Counted from the first letter of the stretch, positions 46,620 through 59,052 are shown. The stretch is 64,000 nucleotides of DNA from Ophiura sarsii (GCA_035610835.1 CM069444.1:3726875-3790874), one strand, 5' to 3'. Notes: a model not told the origin generated them from the sequence alone. Numbers and translations: made by a program.

Positions 46620-46915
46620 TTAGACGAATACATTAATTCAGAGCCCCAAGTTTTCTGCTTTGTCTTTTAGAAGACAGAATTTCATGTTTTTGTTTCCAAT
46701 ATTGTCAATCTAAAAAATTCACAAGCAAATCGTTTTGCCTAATATGTCATGTACATTAATGTTTGCCTTGGTCTAAACACTCAAAATATATAATAAAAGA
46801 AATGTGTATCCTGAATGGAGGTGTGTTTATTGAGCTATAGCTCAAATAGAAAACTGAAGAAGGCAAAAGTTGAATTTACAAAGCAGAAAACTTTGGGCTC
46901 TAGGATAATCATTCA
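46620..46915. repeat. Inverted-repeat element (about 290 bp)
   Basis: Arms CAGAGCCCCAAGTTTTCTGC and complementary GCAGAAAACTTTGGGCTCT. Confidence 0.7.
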
Positions 46916-47029
46916 AATTATCCTTAATAAAAACCCTTTAAAAGGGAAATGCTTGTAAACAAATGCGAAACATATTAGAGTTTTATGTGAGCAATTCCTA
47001 TTGCCTATATCATGCATCCCGAAACTCTT

Positions 47030-48720
47030 TATAATAGGCTAAATATCATATAATGTGCCCTGATTTGCTTTTCAGGATATGATATCACATTTTGAGCTAC
47101 GTATGATATCTGTGTCACTAATCGGTCAATCCGCAACCAATTTGACGACATAAATGACGTTCGGGTTGAAATCGCAAGGAAAAAAAGGGTTTTTTCCTAG
47201 CAATTGCAGACAAAATAGGCAAAATATCATATAATGTGCCATTTGCATTTTAGGATACGATTTCACATTTTTAGCTATGTATGATATCAGTGTCACTAAT
47301 CGGTCAATCCGCAACCAATTTGACGACATAAATGACGCTCACATTGAAATCGCAAGTAAAAATTGTGGTTTTTCTTCAACCAATTCCAGACAAAATAGGC
47401 TAAATATCATATAATGTGTCCTGATTTGCTTTTCAGGATACGATATTACATTTTGAGCTGCGAAGGATATATATGTCACTAATCGGTCAATCCGCGACCA
47501 ATTTGACGACATAAATGACGTTCGCGTTGAAATCCCCAGGAAAAACAGGGTTTTTTCCTAGCAATTGCGGACAAAACAGGCAAAATATCATTTGATGCCC
47601 TGATTTGCTTTTTAGGATACGATATCACATTTTTAGCTACATATGATATCGGTGTCACTAATCGGTCAATCCGCAACCAATTTGACGACATAAATGACGT
47701 TCACATTGAAATCGCAAGTAAAAATGGTGGGTTTTTTACAAACCAATTCCGGACAAAATAGACAGATACTTGTTTTATAAGTTTCCATTATTATTATTAA
47801 ATATCATATAATGTGCCCTGATTTGCTTTAGGATACGAAATCACATTTTGAGCTATGTATGATAAGATCGGTGTCACTGATATCAGTCAATCAGCAACCA
47901 ATTTGACGACAAATAATGTTCACGTTGCCGTTGACATCACAAAGATTTGTTCTTTCTTTTTCTACCAATTACGGACAAAATAGACAAACTATCATATATT
48001 GTGCCCTGATTTGCTTTTTAGGATACGATATCACATTTTGAGTTACGTTATTACGTATGATATCGGTTTTACTGATCGATCAATACGCAACCAACTTGAC
48101 AACATAAATGATGTTCGCGTTGAAATCGCAATGATTTTTTTTCTCCAACCAATTCCGGACAAAATAGGCTAAATATCATATAATGTGCCCTGATTTGCTT
48201 TTCAGGATACGATATCACAGTTTGTGCTACGTATGATATCGGTGTCACTGATCGGTCAATCAGCAACCAATTTGATGACAAATAATGTTCGCGTTGCCGT
48301 GACATATTAGGGACTAAATAGACAAACTATCATATAATGTGCCCTGATTTGCTTTTTAGGATACGATATCACATTTTGAGTTACGTATCACTGATCGGTC
48401 AATCCGCAACCAATTTGACGACATAAATGATCAAGGAAAAACAGGGTTTTTTTCCTACCAATTGTGGACAAAATAGGCTAGTAAATATCATATAAAGTGC
48501 CCTGATTTACTTTTTAGGATACGATATCACATTTTGAGCTACGTATCATATCGGTATCCCTACACGGCCAATCCTCAACCAATTTGACAACATTAATGAC
48601 ATTTGTGCTGAAATCTCAAAGAAAAATGTGTTTTTTCCAACCAATTCCGAAAAATAGGCAAATAATAAATATCATGTGCCTTTATTTGCTTTTTAGGATA
48701 CGATTTTGAGCTACGTATGA
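47030..48720. repeat. Satellite-like tandem array, unit about 178 bp, nine copies
   Basis: The CGGTCAATCC landmark recurs at about 47123, 47301, 47483, 47663, 47885, 48077, 48253, 48396 and 48566. Other conserved blocks are ATCATATAATGTGCCCTGAT, GGATACGATATCACATTTTG and CAACCAATTTGACGACATAA. Units diverge, with internal deletions. Several minus-strand ORFs in it are simply repeats of one another. Confidence 0.92.
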
Positions 48721-49567
48721 TCAGTAACATATTTGTGATCAAAATACATTTGTTGTCCTAAAAGCAATGCCCTAGCACCATAAACATGATTTTGGGTGGT
48801 TAAATCCCCGGGGTTAAATCTCGGATTAGAAATATCAAAGTCAGACGTTGTAAGCTTAAAATGGTAAGTAAGCTTACTATAAATTCATTCATTGGTTAAA
48901 CTAAAACTGGCCAAAAATCACTCAAAAATAATAATACAGACAAACATCGGGTGCAGACCTGTTAGAGTTAACTCCGGACAGGATATGAGCCCATAAAATT
49001 TGTGGTCCTGATTGATCAATTTGGAAAACCATTTCTCAAAACATTACGTAATACTAATAGTACATTTCCAAACAAAGACGAAAATCAACGTATTTTTCAT
49101 ATAGGGCCTGGCGGAAAGCATACAATTACAAAATAAATAAACCTTCCGCCTACAAAAAAATTAACTCAAAAATTCACTGTATGAATTAAATCGAGTCTAA
49201 AACTTGACCCGTATAAGATTATGAGCTATTACTGTTATAAAAATGTAGTACACGGCCCCTTTGCATAGTAGAAGACAACTACGAACTCTCACGCAAAAAA
49301 AGTACAATACGATCAGGGATATACTAACACACATAGCGAAAACGGTGCCGTTTGCATAAATTACATAAATTATGGTAATCATCGGAATGTGTCGGTGACC
49401 GGCGTTTAACGCGTTTAACAGTGTTTAACCAGGTTTAACATAATATTTGGTCGGCATAGGTTTGAGGGCGTTGTGGATTTACACAGACGACGGTGGCCAC
49501 GCAAAACCGAAATGTTGAATACGTAATGAATAAGGTGAATAACACGTAATCGCGAATGTTAATCTTA

Positions 49568-50041
49568 TCATTTTGACAAACTCATCATAATTAGAAGAAT
49601 TGTCATCGTTAACCGGGCGATGACTGTTAAAAATAATTCAAAATAGTGCACTCCCGTTGACATATTGGGTCGTCTGAGAGACGCGTGGCCAGCGTCGTGT
49701 CGTCTGCTACAATCACGCCTTATCGGTATAGCGCCCTCAATTCTCTGCTGACCAAATTTTAATTTAAAAGTGGACCCGATCGGCAAGCTCACTGGCATAC
49801 CCCTGATACGTTGCGATGACACAGTTATGGCGATGATATCAATCTCTCGTCCAATCAAAGCCATCGACACGGATGGCACACTTCTCGTCCAATCAATATG
49901 AGCGTATGAAAATATCGTTTGGCTTTTATCCCGTTTGACAATTATACCAAAAAGGTTCTCTGTGCCATGTGACACTCGGAGCCATAAATACAGCGTACCA
50001 ATTTCGGGCCTATATACTTGTTCGCCTTGGCGAACAAGCAA
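49568..50041 (-). other. 157-codon ORF of unknown nature
   Basis: The longest open frame in the 48.7-50.4 kb stretch, not repeated elsewhere in the window. It reads for example EIGTLYLWLRVSHGTENLFG and then SIGSTFKLKFGQQRIEG-like sequence, with a hydrophobic C-terminus (VIARLTMTILLIMMSL). No family recognised. It lies inside the 12.6-kb element, so a decayed transposon gene or chance is more likely than a host gene. Confidence 0.2.
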
Positions 50042-51524
50042 AAAAGTAGGATAACATAGAGAGATTAGCCGGCTAAAAAGCGGTGAGAGCTCTGAAGAAA
50101 CTAGAGCATTTAGCGAGATTATATGGCTAATCGGAAATTGCTACGACCATGTGACGCATCATTGATCATAGATACCAATAAACTGTTGATGATATAATTT
50201 GATTGGATTGATTATAGGATAGCGTTGAATTGAGTTGTTGTTCATTTTCATTAGTATTTGAATTCTAGCCTTTTGCTATATCATGGATGTGGCACAGCTG
50301 CAATCTTTCTTTCTATTTTTATTCAATCCCTATTATTCCCACCCTGTTTCTTAGACGTGTGTTCCTTCTATGCACCATCATCATGTTCATGCTTTGCTTG
50401 TACTTAGAGAATAAAGGTATTGTTTTTAGACCGTACCCGTGTTATATTGTCTGACATAAATGCGGACGATAGTATTATTTTAAATAGAACAACGACGCCG
50501 CAGGCGGAATTGTTCTATGCAAAAAAAATACTACTACCTTTATTCTCATTCTTAAACAATCATACTTAAGACATTATCAAAGAAATAATGCTTGTCCACA
50601 TTTGACAACTTTTACCCCTGCTAGGACCGAATAGACCATTTCAAATACGAAAATATACGATCAGTTCCGAATGCTTCCGATTAGCAGAGTGATTTGACGC
50701 TCGGTTACATGACCTGTCAGCTCACAGGTCATGCCCATGTGCCGGAGAAAAACAAACATGTTTTTCACCCGTCTGCCCGTGTGGTAGATTGCGCTGGTGT
50801 TGGTGATAGATTGTATCCCTCACAAAGTTGATGTTGCGGCATTTCAGTAACAAAAAACAGTGAGATATAAGAGATTTGGGGTAATATTTTCACTTTTTAC
50901 CATCTGCTCGATACATTTGGAATTTGCCGGTCAACGCCTTTGTTGATACAAAAACAAAATAGTCTCGTTGCACGTTTTACTTCTCATGTGTGCACGCGTG
51001 TATGTAAACATAGTAAATCACTAGGCGGACAACCAACTAGGACAATGCAGTGAATGCGATCAACTGTTGCGAATAACGCACAACGCACCTACTACACGTG
51101 ACCTGTTTTTCCGAAGATTTCCGATCTCAATTTGAAATGGTCTATAACCCACAAACATTCCATCCAATCCCATGCGATGAGTACACCATGCGTAGTTTGA
51201 AACGGTCTATAACCCACAAACATTCCATCCAATCCCATGCGATGAGTACACCATGCGTAAGCGTCGCGGCGCCGGCATAAACGCAGGAAAGGCGCCAAAG
51301 ACGCACTGCAGAAGTGCGCGTTATGGAGCAAACCACGCATTGTAAAGGACGGACGCATTGTTAAAACTTAAGCCCCACCTCCCCGTGTTCAATTGTCTCA
51401 TCTAAATGTCGCCGATTTCTCTAAGAACCAATGAAATTGCTTAAACTTTCTTAGCTGTTTAAGAATATAATTTCTTAAGATGGTAGATGGTTGTAGATAG
51501 TCTAAATGAGTTCTTCACTCTGTC

Positions 51525-51785
51525 AACACCCAGATGCTGAGCTACTTTGGTCACATCTCAGACGACGCAAGGTAACAACTTAGAGAAGGTTATTATGCAA
51601 GGCATGATTGAAGAGAAGAGAAAGAAAGGCAGACTTTGGTCCTGATGGTTTGACCAAATAAGATCTATGACTCCCTCTCTGTGATTGTTACTCATTTGCT
51701 GAAAATCATCATCTGTGGCGCAGTCATCTACGTGGTCACGAGCTGTCAGTCATGACAGGAACCAACCAACCAACCAACCATCCAT
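51525..51785 (+). pseudogene. Non-LTR retrotransposon 3' fragment
   Basis: Decayed coding end reading LSYFGHISDDA, then VIMQGMIEEKRKKG, then a run of AACC repeats after TCATGACAGGAACC, typical of LINE 3' ends. A second, more decayed copy is at 55875-56075. Confidence 0.6.
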
Positions 51786-52589
51786 TTCACCACCTTACTG
51801 CTGTAGTCCACAGGAGTAGCTCTAACTACTACTGATTTATAGGCGCCCTATAAATCCTCTTATGTATGTATGTATGTATCATTGTCTTACTTCCATCTAT
51901 GGGTAAATTAGGTAGATGTAGGGAATTTGCGGTTTTTAAACTAAATGTGCTGCCTGGTTTTGTACAAAAAGTGCATATGTTTTGCAAAAAAATGCACACA
52001 TGCCTGAAAAAAGCACAAGATGGCTGCAACAAAATGTGATGTTCGATGTTTTTATCGCATTTTCCCGATTGCTGGGGTAAATAGTCCTAACTACGGGCTA
52101 AATAAGTTTCCCCGGAGCAGAGCTTATCAGCGCTGATCACTCGTATAGCTTGCCAGACCGGGCCAAAATAACCAGTCACTATGTTTGATTATGAGGGCGG
52201 ATCAGTGCTCCAGCTACGTACACAAGATAATACTTTCTTTATTGTGTTATGCCATTCTTTTCACCACATTCTTAGCTTCCTCTTCCATACATTTCTTGCA
52301 GGCTTTTAAGATATTAGCCGTCTTTTGCATGTCTGTAGTAACAGTACAGCTAAAGTTTATTCTCTAGCCAGATTTCTTTTCGCCGAGAATGTTGGCAAAC
52401 TCAAATCGCATGGCATGCTGAACTATAGGTGACCATTCAGCTAAAGTTTGAGACGGATGAGGGCAAAAGACGCTAGTGCTACCTTGTCTCAACGTTTAGG
52501 GCATCCAGAGAATGATGAAGAACATGAACGCCCATTCAAACAAGTCTTACAAGGCAGATAAATCAAACAGATAGAAGATCTTCAACGGG

Positions 52590-53825
52590 CTGACATGAAT
52601 GGTGACTATTCCACCACATAAAAATGATCTCTCAAATTCCATCCGATCACCAGCTGCTCAGGACCTGTCAATCCAAATAAATCAAACACGTCATTCATCA
52701 AACACGGCTGCCGCTCTTGACTGTGCAATCAAATCTGAAGCATTCCAAGATGGCAGTGACGTATTGGTAAAAGGTGTCCATAAACACTATATGGAAGTCG
52801 ATCATATCTACACCACCCTCAAAGCACCCAATCTACTAAAGAAAGGGGACCTCTCTCTTATGAGCAACTATTATAGAGGAATATCTCTTCTGTCAACCAA
52901 AGTATACAGCTTTACCGAATTTTACAAGATCAAGTTGACCCCATTTTGATGAATAAACAGACTGGCTTTCGTCATGGCAGAAGCATTGATGTGATGGTTG
53001 ATGGCAGTATCTCTGACCCTTTTGCTGTCTCCACTGGAGTGAAACAGGGTTACATGCTGACTCCATTCCTCGTTGCAATATTTGTTAACTACAATTATTG
53101 AAGAAGGCTACATGTGATCTTGACTGCGGAGTTGTGACACATCTACCAACCCTGCCCTGCATGCCGTTTCCGGAACAACGGCACCCTGCCGTTGTTCTAA
53201 AACGACCTACATTTTGCAGATGACTTACTACTTGAGACCACAATTCTGTGAGCTCAGCTGACAAATACTGCTACAGCAGCAAAAGACCTTGGCCTCATCA
53301 TTAATTAGCGTATCCCAAACAAAGTAGATGACTGCCAACTGATGCAGTCCTCACCTAACACTCCAGGTCTATTGGGTTCAGCCATGTGGCGGAATTCAGG
53401 TATCTTGGGTCTATTATAGCACAGATTTCAGGTATCTGTGGGTCTATTACGGCACAGATTTCAGGTATCTGTAGGTCTATTATGGCATCGGGTGCAAGTG
53501 ACCTTAGAATACGGAGGACTTAAGCATGGTGTGCATCGGGAAGTTAGAATGCCAATGGAGGAGCCCTCACATAGCTATCAAAAGTGAAATTATTCAACAC
53601 GTGTGCCGCAAGCTGGGAATCCTTGGACATAAATTTCAGCTCCGTCTCCTTGATGAAGAGCCTGCTAGAATGTATGCCACCTACATACCAATTGCAGAAG
53701 GTTAGGCTTGCACGACCTGGGCGCCCGAAGGAGACCTGGTCGTCAATGTACATCATATTTGACCTAAATGTATATACAACACGTATGTAATAGTGGACAA
53801 TGAAAGCATGATTCAAGAACGACTG
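52590..53825 (+). pseudogene. Decayed LINE reverse transcriptase
   Basis: Broken frames show RT landmarks in order: KKGDLSLMSNYYRGISLLS, TGFRHGRS, GVKQGYMLTPFLVAIF and LHFADDLLLE (the F.DD catalytic box at about 53213-53230). Several frameshifts and stops. A non-LTR RT of RTE- or CR1-like type; the clade is not resolved. Confidence 0.72.
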
Positions 53826-53912
53826 TGACAGATAATCACTCTTGCTGAAGACTGACGTACATAGAGAAAGCTTCTAGTCGCCTGCTCTTCAGCTGAAGGA
53901 TCATGATACATG

Positions 53913-54804
53913 TGGGCGATTCCACGGTAACACGCGTTACATTTAAGCGCGCCATTCTTTATTCTCCACTCTATAACTGTAAAAGTAATTTGAATGAAGT
54001 TTTCATCTTTTGTATTGTAATACCCAAGACTTAAGGCTAGATCCTCATGCTAACACCAATATGAAATATTAGCTCATGTTAATGTAAGACCGCTCCGAAT
54101 ATCGGTAACACGCGTTACGAAAAAAGACGCACTAAAAAAATCCCAACTTTGTTTTGCTTGTGTATTTCAACTAACCAAACTACAATCAATTGGTCACTAC
54201 TGTAAGCAAGTACCTTTACAAGGTTTATAAAACTAGAATAATAACAAGAATTAAAGTTCTCACTTTTTTGTAAAATGCAAAATAGTCGGTAACACGTGTT
54301 ACGGTAACACGCGTTACACTTTGTCCAGCCATAATTTACTCGCCTTAGATTCTTTATTATATTTCTAAATTATAATTCATTTTGACTTTGGCAATTGAAC
54401 TAACATATTAACCATAAATAGTGATAAATAACACTTGAACAATTGAGGTTTTAGCACGTTTTCCTGAATATGAGTTTGGTAACACGCGTTACGACATTTT
54501 GATGGCCTATTGTAGAGTGGTGGTTATGAATTTATCTAATTGTTTACTTTTTTTAAATAGGGCCTAACTAGTAGAATTAAAATAAACCAAATCAATAAAG
54601 TAAATATTTTCAAAAAAGTGTTGCTCCGGTAACACGTGTTACCATTTTTGGGGTAAGAAAAGTAGCATTTTTTCATAGTAAACATTAGCCAAATGTTGTA
54701 ACAATTTTTTCCTGAACCTTTGCATGAGCTTTGAACAACATAGAGGTAAAAATAAATCTTTTGGAGCAATTTTCAGTGTTTTTGCATTTTCATGGAATCG
54801 CCCA
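53913..54804. mobile_element. 892-bp TIR element with repeated GTAACACGYGTTAC palindromes
   Basis: Ends TGGGCGATTCCA / TGGAATCGCCCA. Six copies of GGTAACACGYGTTAC start at 53926, 54104, 54288, 54303, 54478 and 54628 (two adjacent back to back). Between them the sequence is AT-rich and non-coding. Confidence 0.82.
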
Positions 54805-55404
54805 TTATCACAAAAACGATTTTGCCCCTTAACATGATCACAGCATTACGAAAGATTTAAGGCTACAACGGGACAGAAGAATTTTTGCAATGCGAGCACA
54901 CACTATTTTTTGTGTGAATTAAATTAAATTCGTTATATAGTGGGTGTGGTTTGGGATGTCAGCAGGCAATTTGATTGGTTTTTGGCTAATTATGCCGATA
55001 TGCCCATACGAGGCAATGGTGTATAGTTTGGGGCAGGGTTTAATTAATTCAAATATTCTTAAACAGCTAAGAAAGTTTAAGCAATCTCATTGGTTCTCAG
55101 AGAAATCGGTGACATCTAGATGAGACAACTTAACACGGGGAGGTGGGGCTTACGTTTTAACAGTGCGCCCGACCTTTACAATGCGTGGTTTGCTCCATAA
55201 CTCGCGCTTCTGCAGTGCGTCTTTAGCGCTTTTCCTGCGTTTATGCCGGCGCCGCGACGCTTACGCATGGTTTACTCATCGCATGTGATTGGATGGAATG
55301 TTTGTGGGTTATTCGATCCTAGCAGAGGTAAAAGTTGTCAAATGTGGACAATAAAATGTACTTATTTCTTTGATAAATGTCTAAAGTATGATTGTTTAAG
55401 AATG

Positions 55405-55598
55405 AGAATAAAGGTATTGTTTTTAGACCGTACCCGTGTTATATTGTCTGACATAAATGCGTTCGATATTATTATTTTTTGCGTAGAACAACACCGCCTG
55501 CGGCGTCGTTGTTCTACTTAAAATATATACTATCGTCCGCATTTATGTCAGCCAATATAACACAGGTACGGTCTAAAAACAATACCTTTATTCTCTAA
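55405..55598. mobile_element. 194-bp palindromic MITE
   Basis: GAGAATAAAGGTATTGTTTT to its complement, centre GAACAACACCGCCTGCGGCG / GTCGTTGTTC. A partly deleted version is at 50408-50553. Confidence 0.8.
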
Positions 55599-55874
55599 AT
55601 AATACCTTCAGTGCGTATGATCTCCGCGTTAGCGAGCCCTACACAACGTCGCCGGCGTATGCGTTGTGCGTATAACGCAGCGTTGCCATGTGCGTGTGTG
55701 CTAAAGAACGGGATTAATGCGAAGCAGGAAGTTGGTAAACAGCTCGCTGGATTCGCCGATTTTATAAAGGGGGAAATTTGTTGTTGTTTGATTAAAATAA
55801 ATCTAACAAACTGCGTTATTTTATAATAAAAGATCAAAATAACCAATAACCTAAATAAGAATGAGAAAACCACT

Positions 55875-56075
55875 TAGAAGAGAAGGTTATTATGCAATGC
55901 ATGATTGAAGAGAAGAGAAAGAAAAGCAGACCTCGGTCCTGATAAATTGACCAACTTAGATCGATTACTGGACTCCCTCTCCGTGATTGTTACACTTTTG
56001 ATGACTTTGGTGTATTATCTGCGCGTCACAAGCTGTTAGTCATGACAGGAACCATCCAACCAACGAATTTTGTTT
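55875..56075 (+). pseudogene. Second LINE 3' fragment
   Basis: Matches 51580-51785 (GAAGGTTATTATGCAATGCA, AGTCATGACAGGAACC) with more decay. Confidence 0.6.
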
Positions 56076-56239
56076 TTAAATCGAATTTTGATGGTTACTA
56101 TGACAACAAGTATGGTAAATACAACGGACACAATTAATCCGTTACTAGCTCTGTATACAACTTCATGCATTTTGTACCATACTGAAATATAATATTGAAC
56201 TGTTGTGTTTAGAAACTAATATAGTGGTTAAATTTTGAT

Positions 56240-57370
56240 ATTGTTGAAAAAGGAGTGATTTTGACTTTTTGTTCACCAAGCCGCCATTTAAAAGAGTGAC
56301 TTAAGAGATACTTTTGCCCAAAAATGTCTATTTTTGATGGTTTCCATGGTAACAAGTAATAAACAAAGTACAGCTGGCACAACCAACCCATCTAAAATTA
56401 TGCACCATGTTATAGAGACCATATTGATGAAATATCGGGGTATAAATCTCAAAGATAGTTGATTTAGAGCAATTTTAGAGGTATTTTCCCTTGAAAATGT
56501 CTATTTTTGATGGTTTCCATGGTAACAAGTAATAACCAAAGTACAAATGGCACAACCAATCCATCTGAAATTGTGCACCATGTTATAGAGAACATATTGG
56601 TGAAATCTGGGGGTATGAATCTCAAAAGTATTTGATTTAGAGCAATTTTACTAAATCTCCTATATTTTTATGGTGGCCATTTTGAAATTCAAGATGGCCG
56701 CCGCACCATTGCTCAAAAAATGTGGTTCCGTGATTTTTTGAAATCAGCGCATCAAAACACCCCTATGTGCCAATTTTCATGCTTCCTGCCAAAAGTGAAC
56801 ATCTTATTCACATCCGATTCACAATAATAGTGTTTTACCAGCAATTGATTGGTGAAAATGGTTGAAAAAGAAGTGATTTTGACATATATTTCGTCAAACC
56901 GCCATTTAAAAAGTTTCCATGGATACCACTCAAAATTGAAATGCACATTTTTCATCCATATTATGTATAATTGCAGATGATACTAAAAGCAATATCATGA
57001 TGAATAGATATCAAAAATCTCCAAATAAGAGTGATTTTAGAGACATTTTTGCCCAAAAATGTCTATTTTTGATGGTTTCCATGGTAACAAGTAATAACCA
57101 AAGTACAACTGGCACAACAAATCCATCTGAAATTGTGCACCATGTTATAGAGAACATATTGGTGAAATCTGTGGGTATGAATCTCAAAAGTATTTGATTT
57201 AGAGCAATTTTACTAAATCTCCTATATTTTTATGGCGGCCATTTTGAAATTCAAGATGGCCGCCGCACCATTGCTCAAAAAATGTGGTTCCGTGTTTTTT
57301 TAAAATCAGCGCATCAAAACACCGCTATGTGCCAATTTTCATGCTTCCTTCCAAAAGTGAACATCTTTTT
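56240..57370. repeat. Right subterminal repeat pair of the 12.6-kb element
   Basis: Inverse of 44824-46010: two units offset by about 562 bp (landmarks 56797 and 57359) with GATGGTTTCCATGGTAAC and CAAGATGGCCGCCGC blocks. Confidence 0.88.
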
Positions 57371-57386
57371 CACATATCCGCTCCAC

Positions 57387-58264
57387 TAATACCTTTGTAC
57401 GTCCACAAGGAGAGCAACCATCCACCTTCCATCTTAAAGAACATTCCGGAAAGTATAGACATATCCTCAAATGAGACCGTCTTCAACGAAGCAACACCTG
57501 AATACCAAGAAGCACTACGTAAGAGCGGCTATGAACCCGATCTCAAATACATGCTACCCAACCCCCACAATGACAACAAGAAAAAACGCAACAGAACCAG
57601 AAAGGTAACTTGGTTTAACCCACCGTTCAGCGACAATGTAGCCACCAACAGCGGTAAAAAGTTCTTCAATTTACTTGACAAATGTTTCCCGCCTGGACAT
57701 CAACTCCGCAAATTGCTCAACAGAAATACAGTCAAGCTAAGCTACAGCTGCATGCCAAACGTAAACCAGATAATATCAGCACATAACAAGTACATATTGA
57801 ACAATAACAAACCAAAACAAAACGCACAGGATACCTGTAATTGCAGAAAAGATCGACAGTGTCCACTTGAAGGTAACTGCCTCATCAGTAGCGTCATATA
57901 TCAAGCTACCGTTACACGCAAGGACAACCTCAGAGATGAGACGTATATAGGGCTTACTGAGAACACATTTAAAACCCGCTTCAACGGTCATAGCTCTAGC
58001 TTCAATAATGAAGACAAACGTAACGCTACAACACTCAGTGAATATGTTTGGAAACTAAAAGACAGTCATGTCCATTATTCAATTAAATGGAAAATTATTA
58101 GCAGAGCAAAAGCCTACTGTACATCAAGTAAAACATGTAATCTTTGCCTAGAGGAGAAATTCTTCATCATCCACAGACCAAAGTTATCTTCACTTAACAA
58201 AAGAAATGAACTCACCAGTGCGTGCAGACATAGAAAGAAATACCTTCTATGTAACTATAAATAA
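57387..58264 (+). pseudogene. PLE C-terminal half: RT thumb, cysteine cluster and GIY-YIG endonuclease
   Basis: An open frame continues from the insertion to a TAA at 58262. It reads KESNHPPSILKNIPESIDIS (conserved after the PLE RT), then a basic linker, then CNCRKDRQCPLEGNC (Zn-binding-like cysteine cluster), then the GIY-YIG core ETYIGLTENTFKTRFNGH, with further cysteines CTSSKTCNLCLEE. In PLEs the GIY-YIG nuclease nicks the target. The cysteine cluster plus this GIY-YIG type fits PLE lineages of the Nimbus/Hydra/Naiad kind rather than Penelope itself. This part is intact, but the ORF is broken upstream. Confidence 0.9.
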
Positions 58265-59052
58265 AATTACTGTTTGTATGCATCCATAACCATGTCAACC
58301 ATGTATTAACCATGTACAAAAACGTGGTGTTTCCGCGCGTTTTTGTAGAGCGTCGTTGCATGGACATAATGCGCATATATATATATTCGCGTTTATATGT
58401 TCGCGCTTCATGGCGCGCTATATTTATGTAGCGTGTAAGCTTTCGCGCTCACAGTATTCTCTATTCTCTGTTTTGCAGAATCAATAGCCATTCTGCATTT
58501 TGTTTACTGAAGAGTGAGAGTCTAACAAGGCCTTCACGAAACAAGTTTGTAAAAATAAAATGCAAAAAGTTTAACTTCAAGTCTCGTGTTTATTTATTTT
58601 GGCTCCCTTCTGGTTGAGCACTGTAGAAAGAAATACCTTCTATGTAACTATAAATAAAATTACTGTTTGTATGCATCCATAACCATGTCAACCATGTATT
58701 AACCATGTACAACAACGTGGTGTTTCCGCGCGTTTTTGTAGAGCGTCGTTGCATGGACATAATGCGCATATATATTCGCGTTTATATGTTCGCGCTTCAT
58801 GGCGCGCTATATTTATGTAGCGTGTAAGCTTTTGCGCTCACAGTATTCTCTATTCTCTGTTTTGCAGAATCAATAGCCATTCTGCATTTTGTTTACTGAA
58901 GAGTGAGAGTCTAACAAGGCCTTCACGAAACAAGTTTGTAAAAATAAAATGCAAAAAGTTTAACTTCAAGTCTCGTGTTTATTTATTTTGGCTCCCTTCT
59001 GGTTGAGCACTGTACCACTTGGATGGTTTTAATAACTCTTACTTGGATTTAT
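58232..59052 (+). repeat. Tandem pseudo-LTRs of the PLE (two copies, about 390 bp)
   Basis: AGAAAGAAATACCTTCTATG starts at 58232 and again near 58624; TGCAAAAAGTTTAACTTCAA occurs at 58561 and 58950. Offset about 390 bp. The second copy differs by a shorter (AT)n tract. Tandem pseudo-LTRs are characteristic of PLEs. Confidence 0.9.

Larger units (their letters stand above)
50405..55601. mobile_element. 5.2-kb TIR element nested in the 12.6-kb element
   Basis: Ends TTAGAGAATAAAGGTATTG and its complement. Inner arms (about 50553-51480 and 55040-55400) share TAAACAATCATACTTAAG-type sequence, GACAACTTTTACC, CGCATGGTGTACTC-like and GCGTCGCGGCGCCGGCATAA blocks. Both outer ends are a small palindromic MITE (complete at 55405-55598). 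The left arm carries a tandem 65-bp duplication (51141-51270) and a nested MITE of about 515 bp with ATAGACCATTTCAAAT / ATTTGAAATGGTCTAT ends (50630-51146). Confidence 0.75.
44794..57386. mobile_element. 12.6-kb TIR element with TA duplication, inserted in the PLE RT gene
   Basis: Ends GTGGAGCGGATATGT and its complement, flanked by TA (44792-44793, 57387-57388). Removing it and one TA rejoins KPN with the downstream PLVHKES-type segment (frame off by a small indel). Each end has two tandem units of about 550 bp (starts 44824 and 45366; mirrored at 56797 and 57359) containing CAAGATGGCCGCC-type blocks and TTTGGCAGGAAGCATG. The interior is a nest of other repeats; no transposase was found. Confidence 0.85.
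34815..59052. mobile_element. Penelope-like element locus: inverted 5'-truncated copy plus full copy, split by three insertions
   Basis: Once three later insertions are removed (35029-39537, 39686-42869, 44794-57386) about 3.95 kb of PLE sequence remains. A minus-strand copy runs GIY-YIG end, 3' UTR, partial pseudo-LTR (43403 down to 34815). It joins head-to-head at about 43404 with a plus-strand copy: pseudo-LTR fragment, RT, GIY-YIG, then two tandem copies of the 390-bp pseudo-LTR (to 59052). The whole is flanked by one 14-bp duplication, so it is a single insertion. An inverted, 5'-truncated partner is a known outcome of PLE integration. Confidence 0.88.

Noticed and set aside
47126..48305. 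Several similar minus-strand ORFs (MSSNWLRIDR..)
   Set aside because: They are the same frame read in successive satellite monomers, not genes.
58262..58620. Hammerhead ribozyme in the PLE pseudo-LTR
   Set aside because: Many PLE pseudo-LTRs contain one, but I found no CTGATGA...GAAA core here. The CTGATGAG at about 43216 lies in coding sequence and lacks the partner motifs.
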